Notes: generated by a model from the letters alone, not told the origin. DNA of 27,710 bases from Brachionus koreanus (GCA_016987375.1 PJRA01000114.1:1353739-1381448), one strand, 5' to 3'; shown: positions 10,226 to 26,074, numbered from the stretch's first letter. Translations and numbers: made by a program.

Positions 10226-11576
10226 TCTTTTATTTGAATATGTGTGTCTCTCTGTGATTAATCAATGTGGTGTTCTAAATCTATTAAGCTTAATATAAAT
10301 TGATTTATGGTCTGAATAATTAAACCCTTCCTGTCTCAAAATTAAGACAATTGTAATTACGAAAAAAGAGCAAGTTTTGCTTAATTTATATAAAAAAATG
10401 AAAATAAACCTAAAACTAAACAAAAAAAATATAATAGTATGTGTGTATAAAATGTGCATGGGTTCACATTTTCGAACCCGTGCAAGAATTTTTCATCAAA
10501 TTCCAATGAATAATGACTTGCAATATTATAGGCATAATTTATTACGCTCATGGATTTAACTCAATTTATAATTAACGCTTAAAAAATATATTATAATTTT
10601 TTATAATTTATAAAAGTCTTCTCTTCTCACTGAATTATTTTGTTAATTAATTATAGTTGGTTTATTAGGTTTTTCAAATCTATCATAATAATTACCAATG
10701 ACTACTAAAATTTTAGAAATAGCAAAAATAACTTAACTTATACTCAGCTTATTTTTTTTCTATGGCTTATACTAATCAGCTGTTTAAAAACCGAACTGCT
10801 CATGTGTTCAAAACGTTTCATATTATTCGACTTACGTTTTAATTCTCGTGATTGAGACTTAACATTATTACACTCTTATATAAAATTTACTTAGATTTAA
10901 TTCTAAAATAATAAAGTTATTTTTGCTTAAGCCAGTTGATAATCACGCTATCGGTCCGATCTATAAAAAATTTTGATAGTATTTTTCAGTTTAAATCTCC
11001 TTTCTAAAATATTCAATAAAATAAAATCTAAAACAACTCGTTATATTTTTATCGTTATCCTCTTTTTTTTATCAAATAAAAAACTATATTTTAAAAAATT
11101 TTTCTATCTCTGCACTCAAAAAGGAAAAAATTGTTAGGCTATTTTTTAAAAATTAAATTTTTAATATGAATAAAAATATTGAATTTTAAAACAATAAATA
11201 AATTTTAGTATTTTTTTCAAAACGGAAAAATTTCTTATTTTTAAATTAGTCGATAATTTTTTTTTTATAAAATTTATCTGAAAAATATCCTATAATTTGA
11301 AAATACGTAAATAAAAAAATACTAAAAAATTTAGCTAATGAGCAAGTGATTAGATATTTGAATAAAAAGGTTGAAAAGCTTTGTAAAATGACGGTGAATA
11401 AAATAAAATTTTAATAGTGAGCAAGCAAGCTATGACTATGAAAAAGTTTAACTTATAATTCGCTTCTAATTGAAATAAATTATAGAATAAGAAATTTTTT
11501 ATTCAAAAATATAATTTCGAGTATGTTTACATGCCTTTGTAAAAAATAAAAAAAGTCATAATTAATTAACTAGCAC
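10226..11576. other. Intergenic region, HSF upstream / PLA2 downstream
   Basis: This AT-rich spacer of 1.35 kb should contain the HSF promoter and the PLA2 3' end. Short open frames at 10092-10559 overlap HSF exon 1 in antisense or are low-complexity and are not credible genes. I recognise no RNA gene or repeat family here. Confidence 0.5.
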
Positions 11577-12434
11577 CTATGTTAAGATAGAAAATATTTT
11601 CATTAGAACATCTTTTGCCTTTGAAACCAAAAGAGTTTTTTTTGATTTATTAATTTCATATTGATAGACATTTTCAAGTTTTTCTGTCAAATCATCTTGT
11701 TTCCTAATAGATTCTGGCGCTCCATTTAATCCATATAATTTACCAAAACTATCAACTATTTTTGTTTTATAGTTCAAAATTTCGTCCATGCAATTTGAAT
11801 ATTTAGCTTTTTTTGTTTTTGCTACATAAAATTTATCCAAATAAGAACTTAATGTTTTTTGTTCTTGAGCTAGTCCCGCTTTATCCAAATTATTTGCCAA
11901 ATACTTAGAATAGTCGTCGACTGACCGGAACACAACAACCCTAGCATCTCCATTGCAACTTCCTATTTCTCTACTTTCCAAATTAGTCCAAAAATTATCA
12001 AAATATTGATTATTACATGGAAAAAAAGAATAGCATTTTACGCCAAGCTTCATAAATGAATGCCATATTTTAGCCGAATATTTGTGAATCGGCTCTTGAG
12101 CTAGACACTTCTGAAACATCAGATCACATTCACAGTGAGTTAAAGTGTATATCCTGCGCCAACTCCATTCATAGCCATTGTGGTCACGTTTGTTTCGATT
12201 ATATTTAAATGGACAAAGATCATGCATTCGACAGCAAGTGTCGGTTTCTTTTATCCTTCCTAAATCGGTACAATTTTTAGCATCATTGCCAATACCACAC
12301 CAAAGTGTACCTGGTTATTAAATTTTTTTTAAATGTAATTTTTCATCTATAGTAATCTCACCTGATGATATAAAACCAGCATTAAGTTTGGAATTGTTAA
12401 TTAGATAGAAAACAAAAAATATATTTAAATTCAT
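11577..12434 (-). CDS. PLA2G3: Secreted group III phospholipase A2
   Basis: The family hydrolyses the sn-2 ester of phospholipids, needing calcium, outside the cell or in the secretory route. There are two exons, 12434-12362 and 12310-11577, separated by a 51-nt GT-AG intron (phase 1), giving 268 aa. Residues 1 to about 18 are hydrophobic and resemble a signal peptide. The group III calcium loop W28-C-G-x-G32 and the catalytic CCRMHD motif with the His54/Asp55 dyad are both intact, and many cysteines follow (CECD, C-rich segments). The segment after the catalytic domain is a long Lys-rich tail of over 100 residues with no recognised domain. The frame seen in exon 2 alone appears to start at Met53, but that would remove the calcium loop, so the upstream exon is needed. 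Family members range from housekeeping to venom enzymes; nothing here marks it as a venom component. Confidence 0.88.
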
Positions 12435-12527
12435 CTTTTTAAAGTTTAAAAAAATTATGTTTATTAAAATATTTAATGATTGCTGAGTAAAAATTTGACT
12501 TGAAAATTAATATTCACTAAAAAAAAA

Positions 12528-16901
<4,374 letters not shown>

Positions 16902-17354
16902 TTCACTTCACTATTTAAATTTGTCGAGAAAAGATAGAAATAATCTAAGTATTCCTAATCCTCCTTTTAAAACAAAAATTTTTAATGCTAATTTTTTAAA
17001 CAAGATTAAATAAGTGTAAATGTTGCTCAATTATGTATTCGTTAAATAAATTAATGTGTAATTTTTATTTTTAAGGAATATTAAAAACTTTTAAAACTAG
17101 TTAATTAGCAGAAAGAAAATAATTTAAATTCTAAAAAAATCGAAACCAATGGAGGAAAAAAAATAAAATTTGAAAATTTGAAAAAATAACTTGACATTTA
17201 GCTAAATTTTTTTTCAGATTTCTTATAATTTTTTGCGTACATAATGATTTTTATTGAATTTTTTAATAGACAGAAAATTATAGGGAAAACAAAAAATATT
17301 TAATCTCCTGAATAATTAACTGATATTTTTAAATATGAGCATAAAATAATAAAA
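16902..17354. other. Spacer between PHTF start and tRNA-Asp
   Basis: AT-rich DNA that should contain the PHTF promoter. I see no gene or repeat. Confidence 0.5.
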
Positions 17355-17426
17355 TCCGTGATAGTATAGTGGTGAGTATCCCCGCCTGTCACGCGGGAGA
17401 CCGGGGTTCAATTCCCCGTCACGGAG
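17355..17426 (+). tRNA. tRNA-Asp(GTC)
   Basis: A 72-nt cloverleaf. The acceptor stem TCCGTGA pairs perfectly with TCACGGA, and the discriminator is G. The anticodon loop holds GTC between CCGCC-type stem strands, and the T arm is CGGGG-TTCAATT-CCCCG. The D arm carries the box A-like TAGTGGTGAGTA. A run of nine T follows at once and serves as the Pol III terminator. It is identical to the copies at 23395-23466 and 26075-26146. Confidence 0.97.
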
Positions 17427-18304
17427 TTTTTTTTTTAAAGAATAAAAGAATTAAATTAATAAATTCGAATAAATTTCTTAAAATAATTTTTGAGCTTTCT
17501 AAATCTTGAATCTAAATAAATCAATAATTCTTAATTAGAACATTATCTCATCTGGTCAACTGACTAGGATTTGATGCTTTCATTTTGAAAACAACAAAAA
17601 AAATGAAATCATTCCATATCTAATATGATTTCAAGCAAACTTAGGAAAATAATAATCATATTTTATTTCAATGGAAAATATAATAATTAGAAAATTCTAC
17701 ACTAAAAATGTAAATTCTGATTCAAAACTTAAAAAAATAATTAAAAACAAAATCTTTGAAAATGACTTAAGGAGTTTTTGTTAGCACACTAGAAAAGCTT
17801 ATTCCCATTTTTTTTATATCCTAGTGTAATAACGTCTATGTTAATTAGCTTATTTGAAATTTTAAATAATGCATTTTAGAAAATTTGTTTTTCAAGAACA
17901 ATTTTAGAAAAAAAATATAGTCGTATAAAATGATCAATGATACCTCTAATTTTATTTGAATGAAATAGTTTTCAATTTTTTTTAAATCTTTCTTCAAATA
18001 ATTCACATTGTTTATTAATTTGGATTGTTTTAATAATATTTATATTTAATGATAATTCCTCAAAACTTTTTTTTGATTTTTTCGAAAGTCAACATAGTGT
18101 TCTTTAGTATCAAAATTTTTCAAAAAATAAATTTTAATTTGGCTTAAATAAAACTAAATTCGTCTTTTTATTTCACCTAAATAATGGTTTATTAAATAAG
18201 AAATAAATAATTTAATAAATATATTTAGTCTTTTATTATAAATTAGTTAAATAAATAAATTAAAAAGCTTATCGAAATTTAAAAAAGATTGCATCAAAAT
18301 TGAA
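17427..18304. other. Spacer between tRNA-Asp and CLN3 3' end
   Basis: An 880-bp AT-rich stretch without a credible open frame or recognisable repeat; it should include the CLN3 3' UTR. Confidence 0.5.
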
Positions 18305-19828
18305 TTACATTCCAAATCTACAAATGGCATTATGAAGTGGCAAAGCTTTATTACAAAATTAGTAAATGTTTTTTGAATTTTTTAATTTTCTTACCTGTAA
18401 ATCCTGCTAATGCAATGCCAATTGTGTCTGCAATAGTAGTAACTCCTATTGAAAATTCTCGATAGATTTTTGGAATTTCAATTGAAACTAAATTTAGAGC
18501 ACTTTAAAGAAAATAATTAAAATATAAAAATTGTTTATAATTTTTACTAGATTACTTGACATAACATCCTCCTCCTAATAAACCCTCCCAAAACGTTATT
18601 ACCAGCACAATAGAAATGGAAGGTATAAATTGATAAATAATATGTGAGAAAAGAATTAAAAAGTTCAATATTTGTAATATTGGAAAGATTGGCAAAAATG
18701 TAATTGGGAAAATTTTTAGTGATAATCTAGATATAAAAACTCCAGTTCGAAAAGCAACATTGTACCATCTGTATTGTGAACTGTGATCTCTAATTAAGTT
18801 ATTATCTTTAAAATATAAAAGCTCATAGAGACCTTGATTTATCAAATATTCTGAGTAAAATATTATAAAAAGAGGTATCATGTATTTAAGTAGGGGTTTG
18901 GTAAGCTTGAATTTATCATAGAGTCCCATTGTTTCGAATGGAACCAAATTTTTTTCCTCAATATCGATTTCTTTTGAATTGATTAACTTTAAAGCACTGT
19001 ATTGAGATCGCTTTAAAAGGGAACTATTGTGGTCAGGTAACAAACAATATGCTATTGTCATCAAAAATGGTACGAAAAGCATGTATAAAATGGCTTTTTT
19101 AGGTGAAAAATAGCTTGCTAGACCAGCATAAAAGAATGAGCTCAGTAATCCACTTGTGCCTGACCCGATTACATAGGGAAAAAATGACATGTTAGTTGGA
19201 TATAGGGTTGTCAAGCTCAAAAAAGTCAACTCTCCAACACTAGTGCTAACGCTAGCACAGCATATACCAGTAAATATTAACCATTTAATGCTGTTAGATG
19301 TTTGCGACACTATTAAAAAGCTCAACGAGCCTGTTATGACAATGAACATGAATTTTTTCAGATAACTAATGCGGTTAGAAAAAGCAGAAATAAAAAACTT
19401 CATTAATAGACCAGGCAGCACATCAGCCAACAATACGGCACCTGTTATTGAAAATAATTTAGAAACAGTTTATTCAATTGTATTGAAAATTTACCTGTTG
19501 AAATCTCATTGCAGTCGTATTTTCCTCCGTATCGATTAGTAATATTTACATTTGGAATAATGTTTGTTTTGAGCAAATCATGAGCGGCTGAGATCATTGT
19601 TATTATTGGAAATAAATTACAAAATCCGATTAAAAAAAAGCAACTAAATACAAGCTTTGGATAAAATTTTTTCTGAAAATCATTGAACATTTTCTTGTAA
19701 TTATGTAGCTGTCCATTGTGTGAAAATAGAATATTTGAGCTTTCCTTTTGACTGCTAAGATTAATTATCTTCTCTATTAGTTTTTTAATAGAATTATATA
19801 CAGAGGAATTTGTTACACGAATCCGCAT
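18305..19828 (-). CDS. CLN3: CLN3 / battenin lysosomal membrane protein
   Basis: CLN3 is a multi-pass late-endosomal/lysosomal protein; in humans its loss causes juvenile Batten disease and blocks lysosomal clearance of glycerophosphodiesters. Exons are 19828-19495, 19441-18556, 18501-18395 and 18345-18305, with introns of 53, 54 and 49 nt. The phases (1, 2, 1) close to 455 aa (human 438). Family motifs are GFCNLFPIITMISAAHD (residues 68-84), YDCNEISTGAVLLADVLP across the first junction, GELTFLSLTTLYP (about 181), SEYLINQGLYELL (308), QYRWYN (334), EGLLGG (397), IADTIGIALAG in exon 3 and LPLHNAICRFGM at the end. N95-I-T97 is a sequon in the first luminal loop. The N-terminus, about 60 residues before the first membrane span, differs from vertebrate CLN3. 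The vertebrate C-terminal CaaX-type Cys is absent. Confidence 0.93.
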
Positions 19829-20439
19829 TTTAATTTTATTTCTATTTTTAATTATGTCAAATTATTTTAAAAACTCAGGCGACTTAAATGCATGATTTCT
19901 CGATAGAGAGTAAAAAGTTTCATACAAACTCAATACTAAAAATTAATTTTAAATTATAAATTATAATTTTAGTTTTTCATTTATTAAATATTTGATAACT
20001 TGAGGTTGTTTTTTTTTAAATTTTCTGTTATATCGTGTACAATCTTATCATATTTTTCACATTTCTCGATTAAAAAAAATTAATTTCAAAAAAAAATCAT
20101 GAAAAAAATTCATATGAAATTAATAATTTTAAAGAAGTTAACTTTAATTTTGTTTTTTTTTTTTTAAAAAAATCATTGTTATCCAAAAGACATGAGATCA
20201 AAGTTAATTTTTTTTCGACAAAAAAAACAAAACTAACCCTAACAGAAGCCTGCTTGTTAGTTATTTGAAACCAAGAAAAAAAAAATTAGTTTTTAAAAAT
20301 TTTTACAATTTTAGACTTCAGCAAAATTAGAAAATAAGTCACTTATTTAATTTTAAAAAGATTTCAAAGTAAATTTTTTTTTATACTTATGCACAAGCTT
20401 GTGAAAAATAAATCAAATTACAAAAGCTATTAAAAAATT
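19829..20439. other. Spacer between CLN3 start and tRNA-Glu
   Basis: AT-rich DNA with long T and A homopolymers, expected to hold the CLN3 promoter. No gene or repeat family is recognised. Confidence 0.5.
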
Positions 20440-20511
20440 TTCCCGTGCCGGGAATTGAACCCGGGCCTTGACGGTGAGAGCGTCAAATCCTAACCACTAG
20501 ACCACGCGGGA
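20440..20511 (-). tRNA. tRNA-Glu(CTC)
   Basis: A 72-nt gene read on the minus strand from 20511. The anticodon loop CTCTCAC sits between TGACG and CGTCA, giving anticodon CTC. The D arm is GGTCTAGTGGTTAGGATT and the T arm CCGGG-TTCAATT-CCCGG, with discriminator A. The acceptor stem is TCCCGCG against CACGGGA, so position 6 is a C-A mismatch. A T-rich run follows on the minus strand. Identical copies lie at 26319-26390 and 27192-27263. Confidence 0.96.
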
Positions 20512-22551
20512 TCTATCTTGAAATAATTGTTATTAAATAAAATTTGTCTTTTTTTAAATTATTAAGAACTCAGTAAAATAAAGGCCGAATAAATTTTGTC
20601 AACAATTTTATTTAAAAAAAAAATACAATTTGTAAGCAAAAAAATTTAAAAAAATTAAAAAGATAATTTAACGAAATAAAAAAATTAAATTCTATCCAAT
20701 CTTGACTTTGGTTTAAATTTAAATACAAGCCAATTAGAACAAACGTTTTTACATTATAAATACACTCTGCGACAAATCTTGAAAAGCGTTAAGTTCATTT
20801 TGGACTAAAAGTCGATCGAATATATTGATTGATTGAAATTGAAATTTAAGCTACTCTTTTAGCTTTTGTTTTAATTAATAATTAAGAGTTTCTGGTTTAA
20901 GTATCTTAGTGTGGGTTTTTTTATAAGAGGATACTAGAAGTTTTCGGGACATTTCATGCTATTTCTCACCTATTCTTGAGTATAAAACGTTGATCATTAT
21001 CAAAAGTAAGCCTATATTCGGGTATAATTCAGAAATTAGAATCTACTTGCAATATTCAATATTGATCTTTATTATTTTATTTAATTATTAGTTGAAAATT
21101 TGTACTCTTTAATTTTTATATTTTTTGTTGATAAATTATACTATTGATAATTTAATTGTTTACAAATTAATTTTGCCCAAAATAAAGTCTGTTTAATGAA
21201 TATTTTTTATGTACAATTTTTATTTTAAAAAATCTATTTTCATCTTTTTATTTAGTGAAAAAATTTAAAATAAATGAGGAAGAAAAAAATAATATTATTT
21301 GAAATTATAAAATAAAAATAATAAGTGTAATTTTCATTAATTTTTATAAGCATTTAAAAAAAAAAGAATATTTTAAATTTAACTTAACGAAATATTTTTC
21401 ATTTTTTTTAAGAAAAAAAAATTTAAAACAATTCGAAAAATTATAAAATTTTCATCTCATCAGAAAAAATGATCTCACCAATTTTCAAACAACAATAAAA
21501 AAATGATTCTGAAAAGCTGAAGGCTGGTTTCTATGTTATCAATATTTTCCAAGATAATGGAGAGCGATGAGCAATCACAGATGCTTAGATGAATTATGTT
21601 AAAAACATAATCTTGTTGTAAATGAGAAACACCGATTTGTCCCAAAATGATCTTATTTGACAAACTTAATCGAAACCATTGATAAAATAATTGAGGGTTC
21701 AAACTGTGGGTTTTATTTATTCCTGTACTCTAATGGTTTTAAAAAAGCCAATTAGATGTATTTGAAGATTTTTGATTAGCAGGCGTCAAAGAGTGGTTTG
21801 GGACACTATGTATCGGATTGGGTAATTGCGTGCCGCAAGGAACTGTTCACTGTCCCTGATTCTTCACATCTTCATCAATGACCTGCCAGAGTCTTTTACA
21901 AGACTATGCAGATAATTTGCTGATGACACAAAGCTTCTATCTGTTTTTTGCAAGCAATTAGATTTAAGTTTTTTACAAAATAATATTAATTATCTGATTG
22001 AATGGTCGAATACAAGACAAATGTAGTTCATAAATGTAAATGTATGACTTTCATTAAGCAACACTTTTTAATTAATTTAAAATGAAGCGGAAATATCTGA
22101 AATACCAAAAGTGAGCAGGATCTTGGCATCATTATTACCAACAATCTCAAATGGAATACTTAAATACTTCATGTTTTCAACAAAGCGAATACAATTATCG
22201 CTATGCTGAAAGAAACTTTCAAAAAAACTAGCGTTGACAACAGTAAAGAAAAAGAGAGAAAAGAGGCGACGTAATTAAGCAATTCAAATAAGGGCTTTAG
22301 TAGGACGGAAAAGCACGATCCGAATAATTTGACGAACTCCATTTAAGTATATAAACCGGCACTTAGTTTTCGCTCACATAAGAACCGACTAGAAAAGTAT
22401 TTCAACTAAAGATAAAATTTTCTCTTGAATTGAGTTGTAGTAATTTAAGAAATCAAACAACTTTAGTTATTAGATCTTGAAACAAAAACATCTTCAATAA
22501 AAAGTAACTTTATAGACATTACAGTCAATTTTTTGTAGTTTATTATATGAA
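20512..22551. other. Gene-poor stretch with LINE relic
   Basis: AT-rich DNA; the only interpretable content is the LINE relic at about 21780-22260. A 75-codon minus-strand open frame at 21475-21702 translates to a non-repetitive but unrecognised peptide without a start context or splice partners. I leave it unannotated as a gene; it could be the relic of one. Confidence 0.5.
21780..22260 (+). mobile_element. Decayed reverse transcriptase of a CR1/Jockey-type LINE
   Basis: Fragments of an RT domain appear in order across frame changes: VPQGTV at 21830, then FINDLP-like sequence at about 21871 and the catalytic FADDTKLL at 21916-21939. Next come NINYLIEWSNTRQM near 21985 and EQDLGIIITNNLKWN near 22112-22156, then HVFNKANTIIAMLKETFKK. 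Order and spacing match the palm-to-thumb part of CR1/Jockey-like RTs. Several frameshifts and stops make it non-functional. The 5' part and the 3' end of ORF2 are missing here. Confidence 0.85.
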
Positions 22552-22623
22552 GCGTCAGTGGTGTAGCGGTTATCATTGTTGCCTTCCAAGCAGCAGATCC
22601 GGGTTCGACTCCCGGCTGACGCA
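22552..22623 (+). tRNA. tRNA-Gly(TCC)
   Basis: A 72-nt cloverleaf with perfect acceptor stem GCGTCAG/CTGACGC and discriminator A. The anticodon arm is GTTGC-CTTCCAA-GCAGC, anticodon TCC. The T arm is CCGGG-TTCGACT-CCCGG. A T8-10 tract follows as terminator. A decayed copy is at 26664-26735. Confidence 0.97.
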
Positions 22624-23394
22624 ATTTTTTTTTACCTAAAAAATAAAAAAACTCAAAATAATTAAATATTCTATTTCGTTATTTTTTTCGCATTAAGATA
22701 TTTGTTATTAAAAAAAATCTTTTGGATTGAAATTAATAAAAATTAATTTAAATTTATTGATTCTATTTTGATATCATTTTAATTCTATTTATGATGTTTT
22801 CTTAGATATTAAGCATTTAAAATAAGAAATAATTTATCATGAATTCTAAATCGTATCAAAATTAAAATAGTAAAAGCCAGATTAAGCTATATTAAGATTT
22901 TCAAAAGAATTAAAGTTTTCATATTTTTAAGTCTTTGAAAAAAAATTTTTACATAGTAATTTAGCTGTTTTAATTTTGCACAGATCATAATGACCAAAAT
23001 TGTATTTTTTAATAAACTTTGATTATATTTAAATTATGTACTAATCTTTTGCTTAATTTATATCTAATTCAGTTAAACTTATTTATAAGTAATTAGTTTA
23101 TAAAATAAATCAAATAATAATTTTGAATAAGCAGATATTTTCAAGATTAAATAATATGTTCTTTTTTTCTATAAATTTCTCAATAAAAATTAAAATTAAG
23201 TAGTGAAAGATTTTTTGTTTTATTAATTAATGTTTATTTATTATTTATTTTCCTCTAAAAAATATTCAAAAGTTTATTTAATGAATATTAATAATCAATT
23301 TGAATTAGATTTAGCTTTTAAAAATTGGCTTTCACTTTCAAATTCTTTTTTACTTCACAATAATGTTGATTGTAATTAATGGTAAAAAAAAAAG
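22624..23394. other. Spacer between tRNA-Gly and tRNA-Asp
   Basis: AT-rich DNA without a credible gene. Its right end (23341-23394) is the 3' flank of the minus-strand tRNA-Asp and is shared, inverted, with the flank at 26147-26200. Confidence 0.5.
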
Positions 23395-23466
23395 CTCCGT
23401 GACGGGGAATTGAACCCCGGTCTCCCGCGTGACAGGCGGGGATACTCACCACTATACTATCACGGA
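23395..23466 (-). tRNA. tRNA-Asp(GTC)
   Basis: This is the exact reverse complement of the tRNA-Asp at 17355-17426. The T tract that terminates it lies at 23383-23393 when read on the minus strand. About 50 bp of its 3' flank matches the 3' flank of the plus-strand copy at 26075, so these two copies arose by duplication with inversion. Confidence 0.97.
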
Positions 23467-24275
23467 TTCTATTATTCTTTATTTATATTAAAAAATATAA
23501 AAAATATAAAGAGGAAAACATCACATTTTATTTTTGAAATTAAATTTAATAATATTTCATTAAAAATTTCAACAGCTTAGCTCTTTATTAAATTTGATTA
23601 TTGTATTCCTAGAAAATTATTATTATCCTTCTTTTATTTTAAAAATTTTAACAATTTGTTTCCAGGTTTGATTCAATTCAATTTATTTGGTCTAGTTGAT
23701 CAAAGAAGAATTAGATAAAATTTTTGAAAATTTAATTAAATTAAGTCAAATTTATTTTCGGAATGATAAAGTAAACTTTTTCATTCCGATTCTTAAGTGT
23801 TTGTTTAGCAAATCTTGTAAAAATTGATTAAATCTTCTCAAAAAAATTTGCAAAGCAATAATTCTATTTACCAGACTTCACTTATTTTTACGAAAATGAA
23901 ATTTCAAGCTTAGTTTTTTTATCAAAATTTTTCAGCTTTCATTCTAGTTAGGATTTTTCTAATTACTATGGTAGCGGAAATTAATAATCTGCTTAGTTGT
24001 GATAAGAAATTTAACTTTTTCAATGTTTTTTTAGTTTAAATATTATAATTTGCCAAAAAAAAAAACTATTCTAATTTTAAGTTAAAAATTTTTATCAATA
24101 TTGATTTTTTAATTCAAAATTACATTAACGCAGATAGATATTTTTTTGGAAATATCAATTTAAAGGATAAATTTTTAGTGAAAGAGATATTTTTTTGTCA
24201 TTTAAAAATGAATCTTGTCTTTTTTTTTTTTAATCTAATTTAAAAAATATTAATAATGGGATTTTTTTAGAAAAA
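23467..24275. other. Upstream region of the receptor gene
   Basis: AT-rich spacer between the tRNA-Asp and the receptor ATG. It contains a 30-bp near-palindrome at 23759-23788. Just before the ATG a TTTTTTTAG tract could act as a 3' splice site (cis or trans), leaving a 5-nt leader; this is speculative. Confidence 0.4.
23759..23788. repeat. 30-bp near-palindrome
   Basis: CGGAATGA and TCATTCCG flank an inner AAAGT/ACTTT pair with two mismatched bases, so the strand can form a compact hairpin. The adjoining ATTCCGATTCTTAA also occurs at 4014-4027 next to a LINE relic, which suggests transposon origin. Confidence 0.5.
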
Positions 24276-25526
24276 ATGAATTCAACTGATTTTTTTTGCT
24301 TGAAAAAGTCGCCTTTGCAAAAAAAACTTCAACTTTCTTCAATATTTTTCATCACCGCTGGCGGTACAATATCAATATTCACTCTTTTTTTGAACATTGC
24401 TTTTTTATATTTTTTCATAAAGAACAAAAAAACTAAACGTTCACCGCTTTGCATCTACTTACTTTTTCTCTCTGCTGCTATTCTAATTCGTCTAGCGGAA
24501 TTTTATTTATCAGCTTTAGTCAAACTAAAAATAATAGATACAGAAAGTGACAAATACATTTTAAATAATGAAAAAACACTATCAAACGATTATATTTGCA
24601 AATGGTTTCATTTCATGTCACGTTTTTCAACTCATTTATCAGTTTATTTGGTTCTTTTGATTCAGTTTCAGCGTTATTTGACCATCCGTCAGAAAATGAC
24701 CGGATTAAATCTACTTCTCTATAACCATGCTTTGAGTTATTTTATTTGTGTAGCACTAATCTTAGTCGTTTTCATAATTGATGAATTTTACTTATTCGAC
24801 AAATTCTTTATAACCATTGTTTACTGTCCACTCACTTATATTTACTCTTGTGTGGTAAATTATGAATTCAAACTACTTCAGACAATAAGATTCGACACAA
24901 AGATATATCATCATATCCATACGGCAATCTACAACATTTTACCCCTAATAATATGTATAATCTTGAATCTGGCTACTTTTTTTGAAATGAAAAATGTTAA
25001 AAAGAATGTTGTGAAGCGTCAAAGAGCAATTTCAACTGGCTCAAATTCAGTTAATTCATCAACTAATCGAGAAAAAAATTTTGGTAGAAAAAGACTTTCT
25101 TCAACAAATTCTAGTTATTCGCCAAACAGAAATTATTCTCGTATTATCCGGCGTCCAAAAAAAATGGTTATTTTTTCCAAGACGGATGTAATATTTTTCT
25201 ACCAGTCTGACATTACCCTTACTTGTATTTTGATTACTTTTATTCAAATACTTAGTACTTTTCCAACAAATATGCTGAGCTATATGACCGAGTTTGATAG
25301 TGGGACAATTGAAAAAGTTGTTAATTTGGTCAAACAAAGCAATAAACTTGGTAAAGACGAAACATTTTCTGAAGGAGAAAACTTAACACAGATAAATTTG
25401 CATTTTTTTTACATAATTTTAGGCATTCTTGACATGTTTAATTTCAATTTTTATCTGGTTTATACAATTTTTTCAAGCAAAAACATGCTTAAAGAATTAA
25501 AGCAAACGTTTGTATCCTTTTTTTGA
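24276..25526 (+). CDS. Divergent rhodopsin-like seven-transmembrane receptor
   Basis: An intronless gene of 416 aa, likely a plasma-membrane G-protein-coupled receptor of class A type. Seven hydrophobic segments are visible at about residues 22-48, 57-81, 107-130, 150-174, 213-237, 311-337 and 373-400, with a long basic, Ser/Asn-rich third cytoplasmic loop (about 240-305). C108 at the top of TM3 and C184 in the second outer loop can form the usual disulfide. N40 sits at the TM1 Asn position. The DRY motif at the end of TM3 is QRY (132-134), TM5 keeps a Pro (223), and the TM7 NPxxY is NFNFY (389-393), so Pro is lost. The ligand is unknown; the pattern resembles lineage-expanded peptide-type receptors, but I cannot name a subfamily. 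The ATG at 24276 fits the expected extracellular N-terminus of about 20 residues. Confidence 0.8.
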   Translation: MNSTDFFCLKKSPLQKKLQLSSIFFITAGGTISIFTLFLNIAFLYFFIKNKKTKRSPLCIYLLFLSAAILIRLAEFYLSALVKLKIIDTESDKYILNNEKTLSNDYICKWFHFMSRFSTHLSVYLVLLIQFQRYLTIRQKMTGLNLLLYNHALSYFICVALILVVFIIDEFYLFDKFFITIVYCPLTYIYSCVVNYEFKLLQTIRFDTKIYHHIHTAIYNILPLIICIILNLATFFEMKNVKKNVVKRQRAISTGSNSVNSSTNREKNFGRKRLSSTNSSYSPNRNYSRIIRRPKKMVIFSKTDVIFFYQSDITLTCILITFIQILSTFPTNMLSYMTEFDSGTIEKVVNLVKQSNKLGKDETFSEGENLTQINLHFFYIILGILDMFNFNFYLVYTIFSSKNMLKELKQTFVSFF

Positions 25527-26074
25527 ATTTTTTAAGCTTCAAAAATAAAATTTTTTAAAAAGATGTGATGAATCTATAGCAAATTTTTATAATAGTTAAA
25601 AAATTGTTATAGCTAAAATATAAAAATAATATCATTAATTGATTTTTTTTCATATCTTAAAAGAATAATTGAGATTTTTAATTTTGAAAATTAAATTTTT
25701 TATTAAAAGGCAATAAATTAAATTTTATGCTAAAAAAAAACTATTTTTAGAAAAACCGAAAAATTTATTTCAAGATTTTTATTTAAGTAGAAAGAAATAG
25801 GTTAATTTTAAAAATCAATTTAAAAAATTGATCTAAATCAATTTTATAAAACTGTGATTTAAATTTTAATAATAAAAAAGGTTTACCAGAATCAAATTAT
25901 TAAAATAAATTTATAAATTCAAGTAGAAAAGTTGTTAGACTAAATTTTCAATTTTTGATATTAAAGCAAAAACATTTGCAGACGAAAATTAAAAAATAAT
26001 TTATATGAATTAAAATCTCTAAACGATTATTTTAAAAAATAATTTAATAAGTAAGATAAACATAAAAAAAAGAA
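25527..26074. other. Spacer between receptor gene and tRNA-Asp
   Basis: AT-rich sequence with no recognised feature; it should contain the receptor 3' UTR. Confidence 0.5.

Noticed and set aside
10092..10559. Small open frames on both strands near HSF exon 1
   Set aside because: They are antisense to the HSF DNA-binding exon or low-complexity intergenic sequence.
11577..12434. Calling the PLA2 a venom toxin
   Set aside because: Group III PLA2 enzymes are widespread in animals as ordinary secreted enzymes; nothing in the sequence or its neighbours points to venom use.
21475..21702. 75-codon minus-strand open frame
   Set aside because: The translation is not repetitive but matches nothing I recognise. 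It lacks a clear start and splice signals, and lies next to transposon debris. A protein profile search would settle it.
25101..25337. Minus-strand open frame inside the receptor gene
   Set aside because: Antisense shadow of the seven-transmembrane receptor, with no features of its own.
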